Program-made: the position numbers and the translations under genes
NCBI RefSeq assembly: GCF_002875705.1
Contig: NZ_MCZZ01000159.1
Coordinates: 21,799-85,798 of the forward strand
Source: Vibrio sp. 10N.261.45.E2
Lineage (GTDB): Bacteria > Pseudomonadota > Gammaproteobacteria > Enterobacterales > Vibrionaceae
Direction: 5' to 3'
Length of the DNA stretch: 64,000 nt
Notes under the pieces: generated by a model
What the model was told of the DNA's origin: nothing
The model's input: the letters and a program-made list of their open reading frames with translations, nothing else
Database searches by the model: none
Shown here: piece by piece, positions 44,715-53,438 of the stretch
Layout: each line of letters opens with the position of its first letter
How positions within the stretch are numbered: the first letter of the stretch is position 1

Positions 44715-45098
44715 TTCAACTTCGCTTACTGCCACTGTTAGAATATACTGCGCATGCATAAAGAGCTTACTCGTAGTGATGACTTAACGTCTCACACAGT
44801 AAGCTTTTTGCTTTGCGGTAATGCTACGTCGTTTGAAAACAAATCTGGATTTACTCGGTTGCTTTTTAATCTATAGCGATTTATTGACCATAAACCGTGA
44901 TTAACCTTGGGTAAATCGTTATCAATGCGGTGAATAATAATATTTCACTCAAGAATCTCTGCTCGTAGTCGTTACACTATTTAATCATTGATACTGTCAT
45001 CATTGATGTTTGTATCTTTCGTTACATGAATCACGCTGACGACCCAATAGTTTTTCACTTGCACTCTGTTAAAAGTAGTAACCAACAAAAGGCATCTC
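44715..45098. other. Intergenic region (384 bp) with a terminator
   Basis: It contains the sseA terminator near 44764-44810 and the upstream region of the GGDEF/EAL gene. Nothing else is clear. Confidence 0.6.
44764..44810 (+). terminator. Probable terminator of sseA
   Basis: AGCTTACT (44764-44771) pairs with AGTAAGCT (44798-44805). The long loop forms an inner GTGA/TCAC plus GAC/GTC stem, and a T-run follows. Confidence 0.7.
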
Positions 45099-47402
45099 AT
45101 GGCTCTATTTAAGAAAAATATCTGGTCGCTGTACGCGTTGATCGTACTACTGACCCTGATACTTTTCGCCGCGTTGGGCGTAACTAAATGGCAAGCCAAC
45201 AGAGATGACTTCACCCAACAACAACATATTCAAGTCGAGCTTTTTTCTAGCTCTGTAAGCTCACTCTTGACCAGTCAAGAAGCACTGCTTGAAGTGGTTG
45301 GGCACCAACTCGCCCAGCAGTCTGACTTCACTCGTACTGCCTCCATTCAAATTCGACCAATACTGGATAAACTGCTAGATACTCACCCTGCGATTGCAGC
45401 GTTTGGCTTGTTGAACACCGACGGTGACTACCTCTCGATCAGCTCAAATCTCCAACTTGCGAATCAAAGGAACTTGCTGCAATACGCACCAACGAAAGAC
45501 TCCTTTTTAGACGCCCTATCAAGCAGTAGCATGGTGCTTGGCCGTACCTATTTTCAAGAATCGTTGAATAGCTTGGTTATCCCGCTGAGAAAATCCATTT
45601 CGATCGATGGTAAGAAAATCGATGCAGTAATGACCGCAGGGCTACGGTTAGACGCCACGATCGTATTTGAAAATAATGCTCACGCCGGAAGTTTCAATAC
45701 ACTAAGCCTGATCAGAACAGACAGTTATCGCCAGTTTTATTCGAGTGATATCGAATCTGAGAGTGCGTATTCCTCTCCAGTAGGCAAAGATGCCCTACAA
45801 CGTATTGCACGGATCTTTACCGACCACTTCGGAATCAGCGTGCAAGAGGCAATGAATAGGCAAGAAACCTACTCTTTTGTCGTCGACGATGAACAATACC
45901 ACTCTTTAATGAGCGCAAAATACATCCCAAACTACAAATTATGGGTGATTGGACGTACGGATCTAACTCACGTCGATAGCATATTTATACAAGAGTTCAG
46001 CATTCTTTTCGTTGCCTTTATTTTTCTTCAATTTGGTTTCTACTTTTTGGTTAAGTCGATTGCCAAGAATGAACAGCGCACTCGTAGCCAACTCATTTAT
46101 CAGGCTAACCATGATCCATTAACCTCTCTACCAAACCGCTTATACATGCGCCGAAACATTGGTAAATGGATTGAGGATGAGTCAGAGCAATTCTCGCTGT
46201 TGTTTATCGATATCGATAACTTTAAATGTGTCAATGATACCCACGGGCACGACTTCGGTGACAAGGTGCTCAAACAGATCGCATTGCGTTTGATGCGATT
46301 CCGCTCTCGACTCAGCTTATTGGTACGAGAATCCAGTGATGAGTTTTTGTTTTTAACGCCGATGACGAGTGAGACCGAGATTAAACGACTGGCGGAACGC
46401 CTTATCGAAGTTCTTTCCCAACCTTATGAGGTCGAAGATTCTCAGTTCTTGTTGGGCTGTAGCATCGGTATTGCGCGTTTCCCTGAACACGGAAAAGATC
46501 TCGATAGTCTGCTCCGCTCTGCCGACATTTCCATGTACAAAGCGAAGCAGCAGCAAAACTCGTACAGCATTTTCACCACAGCCATGCAAGACGCTCACCT
46601 CTACAAAATGAAAGTAGAACAACGGCTACGTATCGCCATCGAAAAGCAAACTCTGTTCATGGTATTTCAGCCACTGGTTCGTGCCAATGAAAGCATTCAC
46701 GGTGTAGAAGCACTGGTTCGTTGGATTGATGACGAGCTAGGGTTTGTTCCACCCGATGTGTTTATACCGGTCGCGGAGAGCACTGGTTTGATGCAAAAAC
46801 TCGGCACTTTTATTATTGAATCTAGCATTATGCAAATCGCCCACTTGCATCGAACAACGGAACAAAAGATCGGACTGTCGATCAACATATCAGTGCGTCA
46901 GTTTTCTCATCGATCCTTCTCTGAGCACTTGTTCACGACACTAGAAAAGTATCAACTCTCTCCTAACTGTTTAACGCTAGAAATTACGGAGAGCTTGTTC
47001 ATTGAAGATGTGACTTTGGTGAAACCGACTTTTGAAGCCCTCAAAGAGAAGAATATAAAGATCTCTTTAGATGATTTCGGTACAGGCTATTCATCACTCA
47101 GCATGTTGAAAGTACTCCCTATCGACGAACTTAAGATCGATAAAAGCTTTATTGAGAACATTGCTATCGATCAGCAGTCACTAACTATGGTGCAAAACAT
47201 CATCGCAATCGGTAAGAACTTCGGCATGGTGGTATTGGCAGAAGGCGTAGAATCAAACGAGCACTTCGCTATTCTCAAGGCATGTGGATGTGACTTGATG
47301 CAAGGCTATTACTTCTCTCGCCCTATTCCTTACGATGAGCTGTGTGAGGATCTAGCACCAATTCAGGTTGAGACAATAGAGCGACCAGAACCAACGGCAT
47401 AA
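45099..47402 (+). CDS. Membrane GGDEF-EAL protein, probably a c-di-GMP phosphodiesterase
   Basis: The 767-residue protein has a membrane helix (about 10-29), a periplasmic sensing domain (about 30-300, dCache-like layout) and a second helix (about 300-322). A GGDEF domain (about 335-500) and an EAL domain (about 510-755) follow. The GGDEF motif reads SSDEF (residues 412-416) and no RxxD inhibitory site is seen, so cyclase activity is unlikely. The EAL domain looks active: EAL at 537-539, NISVRQ, EITES, DDFGTGYSS, DELKIDKSFI and EGVE are all present. It would lower c-di-GMP in response to a periplasmic cue. AAAGG lies 6 nt before the ATG; a strong terminator follows. Confidence 0.93.
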   Translation: MALFKKNIWSLYALIVLLTLILFAALGVTKWQANRDDFTQQQHIQVELFSSSVSSLLTSQEALLEVVGHQLAQQSDFTRTASIQIRPILDKLLDTHPAIAAFGLLNTDGDYLSISSNLQLANQRNLLQYAPTKDSFLDALSSSSMVLGRTYFQESLNSLVIPLRKSISIDGKKIDAVMTAGLRLDATIVFENNAHAGSFNTLSLIRTDSYRQFYSSDIESESAYSSPVGKDALQRIARIFTDHFGISVQEAMNRQETYSFVVDDEQYHSLMSAKYIPNYKLWVIGRTDLTHVDSIFIQEFSILFVAFIFLQFGFYFLVKSIAKNEQRTRSQLIYQANHDPLTSLPNRLYMRRNIGKWIEDESEQFSLLFIDIDNFKCVNDTHGHDFGDKVLKQIALRLMRFRSRLSLLVRESSDEFLFLTPMTSETEIKRLAERLIEVLSQPYEVEDSQFLLGCSIGIARFPEHGKDLDSLLRSADISMYKAKQQQNSYSIFTTAMQDAHLYKMKVEQRLRIAIEKQTLFMVFQPLVRANESIHGVEALVRWIDDELGFVPPDVFIPVAESTGLMQKLGTFIIESSIMQIAHLHRTTEQKIGLSINISVRQFSHRSFSEHLFTTLEKYQLSPNCLTLEITESLFIEDVTLVKPTFEALKEKNIKISLDDFGTGYSSLSMLKVLPIDELKIDKSFIENIAIDQQSLTMVQNIIAIGKNFGMVVLAEGVESNEHFAILKACGCDLMQGYYFSRPIPYDELCEDLAPIQVETIERPEPTA

Positions 47403-47445
47403 CTGTCAGTTGATCCCATCAAGCTCGCGAATAACGCGATGAATC

Positions 47446-47477
47446 AAAAAAGGGAGCCCAAATGGGCTCCCTTTTTT
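47446..47477. terminator. Bidirectional terminator between the GGDEF/EAL gene and the tad operon
   Basis: A 14-bp stem AAAAAAGGGAGCCC / GGGCTCCCTTTTTT with a 4-nt loop. It serves both converging transcripts. Confidence 0.95.
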
Positions 47478-47537
47478 ATACACCGCTCAATATCGCAGCC
47501 CAAATAATAAAAACACAGACAATGAAAACAAAACCCA

Positions 47538-48104
47538 TTACGACTTAACTGTTATCACAACTCGTCGATTGCAACCTGTTGCCTTGTTGTCCACAACCTT
47601 ACAAATAGGTGCGCTTTCGCCATAAGCATATTCAACGATGCGACTTCCTTGGTGAAGATCTTTCTTCAAGTAGCTCGCCACTTGTCCGGCACGGCGAGAT
47701 GACAGGGCTTTGTTGTAGCTTTTACTGCCTACACTATCTGCGTGACCTTCTATATAAATCTTGGACTTATCACTCACTAAGCTAAGGTACTGACCTAATA
47801 CTTGCTTGTGGCTTTCATCCAATTGATACACATTAGTTGGGTAATTAAGCACCAGGGATTGCGTCGCTTTATCATAGAAACACACATCATCTTGAGCTCC
47901 AATTTGAATCACTTCACTCTCTCTATTGATCACCTCATTTTGAGGTTTCTCATTTAGCTCTACCAGCTTCCCAGTCACTTGTGTCGTAACAGTATGAGAA
48001 GACACCAACATTTTCGAAGTGACGTATTCGCCAACATCACCCAAGCAGTTTGCATAGCCCAATGGAGACATTAGCATCGTAGATAAAATCACTAGGTATC
48101 TCAT
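47538..48104 (-). CDS. OmpA-family protein, last gene of the tad operon
   Basis: The 188-residue exported protein has a signal peptide (about 1-18, ending GYA) and an OmpA peptidoglycan-binding domain (about 85-188, with IYIEGHADSVGSKSYNKALSSRRAGQVASYL). CRVV-like basic residues lie near the end. No outer-membrane barrel is present, so it is periplasmic and probably anchors the Tad machine to peptidoglycan. It begins one base after the tadG stop. Confidence 0.88.
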   Translation of the reverse strand: MRYLVILSTMLMSPLGYANCLGDVGEYVTSKMLVSSHTVTTQVTGKLVELNEKPQNEVINRESEVIQIGAQDDVCFYDKATQSLVLNYPTNVYQLDESHKQVLGQYLSLVSDKSKIYIEGHADSVGSKSYNKALSSRRAGQVASYLKKDLHQGSRIVEYAYGESAPICKVVDNKATGCNRRVVITVKS

Positions 48105-48105
48105 G

Positions 48106-49422
48106 TTAATCCTTTAGTTTTCCGGTTTCTTCATTAATCAAATTCAAAATGTATTTGTATACATCTTCGCCATCTTTAGCGTGATAGATGTTCTTCTTAC
48201 CAAAGCAATCTCCAAAGCCATCGGTTTCTGCCACTTTATAATTAATACCAATGACGCCCATCGTGACTTTCGTTTTCTCAGCTTCAGTTGGCGCATTACT
48301 TTGGAAGCGATTTTGTTTCGCTGAAATGGTTGATCGCAGCTTTTTACATAACCCCTGATCCACCAATTTCTGTAAATAAGTCTCGTCGTTGTCTCTACCA
48401 TCAGATAATACAATAAACACTTGTTCAGGATTAAGGTTGGTCGCCTTATTGGCTTCTTGTGCCGCTGCAATGATCCCGTTCCAAGAAGAGGTGCCTCCAC
48501 CAGCTTTCAACTGAGCGCTCATCAACTGAGCTCGAAAGTTGTCATAGTCTTCAGTCAGTGGAATATCATAAAACTTGTAGTCATCATCAAAATCATTGTT
48601 TCGCTTATAAAGTCTCTCTACTTCATATCGACTCATTCCATACGATGGTTCGATGATCTCATTATACAAGGTTGGTTTATCAAACATTCGTCTAACCGTT
48701 GTCGCAGGAGAGTTCCGAGCGTAGTCATAAACGTATTTCTTTCGCCATGAAGCACTATAGCCATAGGCGTTAACTCGTACAATCTTGTCTATTTTTTTAA
48801 CATGAAGCGGGTTGTACCCGAGCAAGGCAACTCGGCTTTTTTCTTCCGTGTTAAACTCTTCAATATCATCGACGACTCGTTTAATGGTCTCTTTAACGAC
48901 ATCGAGCTTCATTTTGCCGTTCTTCCACGAGTAACCCATAGAACCACTAAAATCACCGATAAAGTAAACATCAACAGGCTGAGGCAGATACTTACGCGTG
49001 ACTGCTCGCCCACTCACCGAAAATTCCGGTTTTAAGTTCATCTCTTCGTACGCGATCCAAGATGTATATTTAGCGGTAGCACTCACCACAAAGTCACTAA
49101 ACGGAGCAAGTTCACCACTGGCTTGAACGCAGCCATCTTTGTACTCACACTTACTGGTGTACACCGCAACATCAACATCATCCGTGTTATCAACAACGTA
49201 TCTATCGACCAAATAGCGAGCATACTTTACGTTCTTTTCTTCGTCCTCTTTAGGGCTCGCAATAAGTGCTAAACTGGCAACCTCTGCGGCTTCCAATAAC
49301 CTTGTATGTGCTAGCATCTGTTGAGACATCTGCATCGAAAATGCCATGAAAATAACCATCATAGGCAATAGACCAACGAACAAAATACCGGCGACACCTT
49401 GGTTTTTCTTTATCGACTTCAC
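48106..49422 (-). CDS. tadG: TadG-like minor pilin/assembly protein with VWA domain
   Basis: The 438-residue protein starts with a basic tail and a hydrophobic TadE/TadG-type helix (GVAGILFVGLLPMMVIFMAF). A von Willebrand A domain follows with the metal-site motif DFSGSMG (about residue 155), and later VFIVLSDGRDND. The GTG at 49422 is chosen because GAGG lies 7 nt upstream and it follows the tadF stop directly; a TTG five codons earlier is weaker. VWA-bearing TadG proteins may link pilus to envelope or host surface. Cys residues in the C-terminal half may form disulfides. Confidence 0.85.
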   Translation of the reverse strand: MKSIKKNQGVAGILFVGLLPMMVIFMAFSMQMSQQMLAHTRLLEAAEVASLALIASPKEDEEKNVKYARYLVDRYVVDNTDDVDVAVYTSKCEYKDGCVQASGELAPFSDFVVSATAKYTSWIAYEEMNLKPEFSVSGRAVTRKYLPQPVDVYFIGDFSGSMGYSWKNGKMKLDVVKETIKRVVDDIEEFNTEEKSRVALLGYNPLHVKKIDKIVRVNAYGYSASWRKKYVYDYARNSPATTVRRMFDKPTLYNEIIEPSYGMSRYEVERLYKRNNDFDDDYKFYDIPLTEDYDNFRAQLMSAQLKAGGGTSSWNGIIAAAQEANKATNLNPEQVFIVLSDGRDNDETYLQKLVDQGLCKKLRSTISAKQNRFQSNAPTEAEKTKVTMGVIGINYKVAETDGFGDCFGKKNIYHAKDGEDVYKYILNLINEETGKLKD

Positions 49423-49423
49423 C

Positions 49424-50008
49424 TTAAACCCTCGCAAATGAATAAGATGTACTTACAAGCCGAAAAACCTCTCCGTTGGCGATCCCAATCAAATTAGTTG
49501 GGATTTCATAACAAAGAGACACCTGATACATGGGTAATCGGCGGCCTCGCGATGTGATAGGAAGTATTTCTATCGCTTTTTCTTTGGTGATATCGCCCAT
49601 GTCTGGAAAGTCACATCCGTGTATGCTCCCTTTGGTCAGAGTCTTTTGAACCCTTCGATAATTCACTTTCCCTCCGGATAAAGCCGTTTCTTCAAGTCTT
49701 ATCTCGTCAATACGCATCCCAAATTTGTTTTTATCAAAGTTTGGAATCATTCGTTTCATCGAAGCAGAAGCAATCACAAACGCGTTGTGTTCTGTTTTTC
49801 GACAGTCACCCGCACAAATATCCATATTGGCATTAAACAATTGTTTTCGTTCAGCAAAGATGGTGGTCAATGAATAAGAAGCTCTGTCGAGTTGACCCTT
49901 TTTATTGATGGCTAGCATATGGTTCACGACAACAACAAAGATCCCTGACGCAAAGACCAAAACCATCGCCAACTCAACAGCAAATGCACCTTTTTGTTTA
50001 ACTTGCAC
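49424..50008 (-). CDS. tadF: TadF-like minor pseudopilin
   Basis: The 194-residue protein opens with a short basic tail and a hydrophobic helix (KQKGAFAVELAMVLVFASGIFVVVV), where the FAVEL glutamate resembles prepilin processing sites of TadE/TadF. The GTG at 50008 is chosen because GGGAG lies 6 nt upstream and it overlaps the tadE stop by 11 nt; the frame extends further upstream but without a ribosome-binding site. The C-terminal domain has Cys pairs. It is likely processed by TadV and placed at the pilus base or tip. Confidence 0.82.
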   Translation of the reverse strand: MQVKQKGAFAVELAMVLVFASGIFVVVVNHMLAINKKGQLDRASYSLTTIFAERKQLFNANMDICAGDCRKTEHNAFVIASASMKRMIPNFDKNKFGMRIDEIRLEETALSGGKVNYRRVQKTLTKGSIHGCDFPDMGDITKEKAIEILPITSRGRRLPMYQVSLCYEIPTNLIGIANGEVFRLVSTSYSFARV

Positions 50009-50534
50009 AACCCGCTCCCTGACCAATTTTGAATGAACATCTTTCATATTCTTGAATAGTGATAATTTCACGCTTAATAGGCATATCTGGGAACCATATC
50101 GATACAATCGGATCATAGGTGTATTCCAAAGCGTAAACAGCCAATGCCATGTCTTCCGGTTCATCTTTCCTATCTGGGCATTTATCAGCGGAAGCGTAAG
50201 TATCCGTGCATTTCAAAAATCCCTCGTAGTCTCGAAAATAGTTAACATGAATAACTACACTCCCCTCTTTGACTACGTTGCTCCACAAAGATCCGCCCGC
50301 TTTGTCCAACTCGTCTTTGATCATTTGGCCGTAGTTAATAGAGTTACTACTGCTCGAGTCGCCCGCTTTTTTTGTTCGCATCACCGCTGTCGTTAATGCG
50401 TGGTCAGTCATGCTCATTGAGAAGGTCAAAATACAGATTTCAACCCATCCAAAGACAATAGCCAGAAAGATCGGAATACCCATGGCAACTTCAACCGTCA
50501 ACGACCCCCTTTGCTTTCGTTTAAACGATTTCAT
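49998..50534 (-). CDS. tadE: TadE-like minor pseudopilin
   Basis: The 178-residue protein has the TadE start RGSLTVEVAMGIPIFLAIVFGWVEI, with a Gly-Ser cleavage point and Glu at +5. A 130-residue periplasmic domain with Cys residues follows. It overlaps tadD by 4 nt (ATGA) and tadF by 11 nt. Confidence 0.88.
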   Translation of the reverse strand: MKSFKRKQRGSLTVEVAMGIPIFLAIVFGWVEICILTFSMSMTDHALTTAVMRTKKAGDSSSSNSINYGQMIKDELDKAGGSLWSNVVKEGSVVIHVNYFRDYEGFLKCTDTYASADKCPDRKDEPEDMALAVYALEYTYDPIVSIWFPDMPIKREIITIQEYERCSFKIGQGAGCAS

Positions 50535-51661
50535 AGTCGGACATACCTTTTCTTGGTGTAATCAACAACGAATGCTCCCTTAATATCGATACTGTTTAAG
50601 AACGCTTTCGCTTCATCTAAGTCATTAAAATCACCAATGCAATAGCGCTTCCACAATCCATGTGTATACGAATAAACAGAGCCATAATTTGTTTTTAAGT
50701 AATTCAAGAAATCCGAAGGAATCGCCGTATACGTCGCTAACACTTGTACTCGATAAATAGGTTTTGCACCGGGTTTAAGTTTTCTTGGGTCAAGCACCGA
50801 GCCATCGACACTGTGTCTAGAAGCTTGAAAATCCCCAGTCGTATCCAATTTACTGACTCGCGATGTCGGTGCGACAAAGCCACCTGAATTAACTTGAGAA
50901 CCAATAAGCTGTTGTTCCATTTCTATCGTTGACTGTGTCACGGCCTTCTTCCCTTTGCTTTTAGATATTGACCTCATTAATGCAGATAGCTGCTTGTGAG
51001 CCTGCTCATCACTATTCGAATGTTTTAGAACTTCCAACGCGATATCCGGTCGCTGAGATTTAACCGAAGATAGAATCAAGTTAGAACTCACTCTCTGATC
51101 ATTCGGATTTGAAAGATAAAGGTCATATAAAATGTCTGTCGCGCCCAAATAATCAGACTGCATTATTTTAACAACAGCGATATTGTTACCAGCCTCTCTG
51201 TCTGAAGCGCCTTGTTTGCGACTTTCCTCGAAATGCTCAATTGCTTCAGAAAATCGTTTTTGCTGAGCTAGTATTTTTCCAGTTAGAAGTTGGTACTCAT
51301 ACTCAGCTCCGCCTTCATCTCTATACTTGTCTAACTCTTCTAATGCGCGCTCAAAGTTCTTTTTCTGATAGTAAATTCGAGCGCTGGTTAAAATATATTC
51401 TGGATCATCAAGGTCACTGTCACTGTAGGTATTCCTATATAGCTCAGCCGATTTAATATCTTTAAGGTCTAAATACAAATTAACAAGTTTGACTTTATAT
51501 ACAGGGTCGGATTGTATATTTGCCTTATAAAACTCAATGAGCTTCTGCGAATCCCCCGATCCAATAAGCAATTGCTCTTTAGTATCAAGTTGGTTATTAA
51601 CGGCTGTACAACCAGAAACTAGAACCATAGCAATAACGACTAATACAAATTTTCTTATCAC
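50531..51661 (-). CDS. tadD: TadD-like TPR lipoprotein with a C-terminal SPOR-like domain
   Basis: The 376-residue product has lipobox VSGC (Cys18), TPR-like repeats from about 40 to 220 (for example YQKKNFERALEELDKY and AQQKRFSEAIEHFEES), and a Ser/Lys-rich linker. The C-terminal 80 residues look like a SPOR peptidoglycan-binding domain (YRVQVLATYTAIPSDFLNYL ... GDFNDLDEAKAFLNSIDIKGAFVVDY). Classical TadD proteins are TPR lipoproteins without SPOR. It overlaps tadC and tadE by 4 nt each. It probably helps assemble the secretin. Confidence 0.85.
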   Translation of the reverse strand: MIRKFVLVVIAMVLVSGCTAVNNQLDTKEQLLIGSGDSQKLIEFYKANIQSDPVYKVKLVNLYLDLKDIKSAELYRNTYSDSDLDDPEYILTSARIYYQKKNFERALEELDKYRDEGGAEYEYQLLTGKILAQQKRFSEAIEHFEESRKQGASDREAGNNIAVVKIMQSDYLGATDILYDLYLSNPNDQRVSSNLILSSVKSQRPDIALEVLKHSNSDEQAHKQLSALMRSISKSKGKKAVTQSTIEMEQQLIGSQVNSGGFVAPTSRVSKLDTTGDFQASRHSVDGSVLDPRKLKPGAKPIYRVQVLATYTAIPSDFLNYLKTNYGSVYSYTHGLWKRYCIGDFNDLDEAKAFLNSIDIKGAFVVDYTKKRYVRL

Positions 51662-52524
51662 ATCAACATCCTTAAAATACCTGGGGCCGCAATGAGAACA
51701 ACAATCGGAACCATGATAAAAGCGATCAATGGAATAGACATTTTTGCCCCCATCTTTCCAATCCGTTCTTCCAAGTCCATCATGTTAAGTTCTCGAATAT
51801 CCGTCGCTAACGTAGCCAGTACAGGGCCAACAGATGTGCCAAATTGAAGACTTTGCACCATGGTCATCACAAAGCTCTGCGATTCGCTGGTAGGTACAAG
51901 CTCATAAAACTCCTCTAATGCCTTCTCTAATCCTACTAAGCGCGACCGCTCCACAGTGACTCTGACAACATGGGCAAGATTGCTGTCTACCGAGTGAAGT
52001 TCCTTGGCCAGATACTCCAAACTGGATTCGATTGTCATGCCGGTGTGAACACATACATTCATAAGGTCGAGTAAAAAAGGCAACCTTGAACTGATGTGCT
52101 TAATATTGGCTTTACCTCGAGCCGACACATAGGAATCTGGCGCGATGACAAACGCCAACAAAGCCCCAAGAAGATATAACAGAGCGAATATCACCTCTGT
52201 TTCTCCGTTATAAAAGTCGAAGCCAATTAATATTAGGCAAATACTAAAAGGGATGATTTTTAATAAGTAATAGGCATCCGCGAGGAAATCACTATAAAAA
52301 CCCGCTGCGACTAACTTTCGTTTTGTTTCGTCTTTATTGAAACTAATTCGAGATAAAAGAGCCTTGAATAAATCCGTTCTTTTTTGCTCTTCGCGTGTTG
52401 AGCCAATTATTTTACGAGTTTCTATATTTGCTCTCGTGTTATCCCAGAAACGCAAGCAATAGGTTGCTAACACCATCGATATAACAAATATCACGCCCCA
52501 AATTAAAACCGTTTCAAATCCCAT
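51658..52524 (-). CDS. tadC: Tad inner-membrane platform protein TadC
   Basis: The 288-residue type II secretion F-domain protein has membrane helices at the N-terminus, at about 105-150 and at the C-terminus (PLIAFIMVPIVVLIAAPGI). The central LLDLMNVCVHTGMTIESSLEYLA and later SLQFGTSVGPVLATLATDIRE are typical of TadC. The ATG at 52524 overlaps the tadB stop (TAATG); the longer frame to 52557 is not supported. Confidence 0.92.
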   Translation of the reverse strand: MGFETVLIWGVIFVISMVLATYCLRFWDNTRANIETRKIIGSTREEQKRTDLFKALLSRISFNKDETKRKLVAAGFYSDFLADAYYLLKIIPFSICLILIGFDFYNGETEVIFALLYLLGALLAFVIAPDSYVSARGKANIKHISSRLPFLLDLMNVCVHTGMTIESSLEYLAKELHSVDSNLAHVVRVTVERSRLVGLEKALEEFYELVPTSESQSFVMTMVQSLQFGTSVGPVLATLATDIRELNMMDLEERIGKMGAKMSIPLIAFIMVPIVVLIAAPGILRMLM

Positions 52525-53438
52525 TAATTGACACCTCGCAGGATCAGCCAAATGCAAAAGAAACCTAATAATTCACTCATTAGAACGTAATAAAAAATCG
52601 GCTGCCCTGCTTCCTCAAACATAACGAAGCTATAATTCTCCGGGCTAGTAAATTTTAGAATGATCAAGAATATAACTGGTAAACAAGCAATGATTTTTGC
52701 CGAAGCTCGCGCTTCAGAGGTCAATGCATTTTTCTTTTTCTCAACGGCTCTAGAGTCAAACATAAGTCGGTTAATCTTATTGATGACATCTTTGAGCTGA
52801 CCGCCTCGAGCTAAGTTGATTCGTATCGTTGAGGCAAAGAAAAAGTACTCTAAGTAAGGAAACGTATTGCTGCTGCGTTCAAGCACGTCATCAGGGTCTT
52901 CACCAATAAGCAAACGCTCAGCCATGAACTTGAACTCGTTGCCTACTTCATTATCAAGCTGCTTACCTACATACTCGAACGCATGAATAATACTTTGGCC
53001 TGATGAGATGGCGCCGCTCAAGATATTCAAAGCATCCGGAAAGTTTGTTTTAAAACGATCCATCTGCCGTTGCTTTAGCTTGTTGTAAAAAACGAAGAAC
53101 AAAATAGGCTCAACAATAATCAAGCAAACAACGTAATCCTGACGTAAGAAAAACTCGTTAATGGCATAAACCGCTGATGCCGACACACTAATAAATAGGA
53201 TCAGCTTCAAAGACATATTGGGCTGGAAGACCTTTATTATCTTCTTGTAACTTTTCCTAAGCCTAGCTTTATAACTCTCTTCAAACTGCTGCGAATCGAT
53301 AACCGAGCGAACGCCTTTTACCCCTTCGAATTCAGCTTCCATTTCAATCAAACTACTCAGCTTTTTGTCTTGGCGAGAGCGATAGATAACGAAGTAAACT
53401 AACAATGCACCCCATGACGCAATCAGGATTAAGGTCAT
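52524..53438 (-). CDS. tadB: Tad inner-membrane platform protein TadB
   Basis: The 304-residue T2SF-domain protein has an N-terminal helix, central helices, and the cytoplasmic segment FPDALNILSGAISSGQSIIHAFEYVG (about 150-175), a TadB hallmark. A C-terminal hydrophobic pair follows. It overlaps tadA by 4 nt and partners TadC as the assembly platform. Confidence 0.92.
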   Translation of the reverse strand: MTLILIASWGALLVYFVIYRSRQDKKLSSLIEMEAEFEGVKGVRSVIDSQQFEESYKARLRKSYKKIIKVFQPNMSLKLILFISVSASAVYAINEFFLRQDYVVCLIIVEPILFFVFYNKLKQRQMDRFKTNFPDALNILSGAISSGQSIIHAFEYVGKQLDNEVGNEFKFMAERLLIGEDPDDVLERSSNTFPYLEYFFFASTIRINLARGGQLKDVINKINRLMFDSRAVEKKKNALTSEARASAKIIACLPVIFLIILKFTSPENYSFVMFEEAGQPIFYYVLMSELLGFFCIWLILRGVN

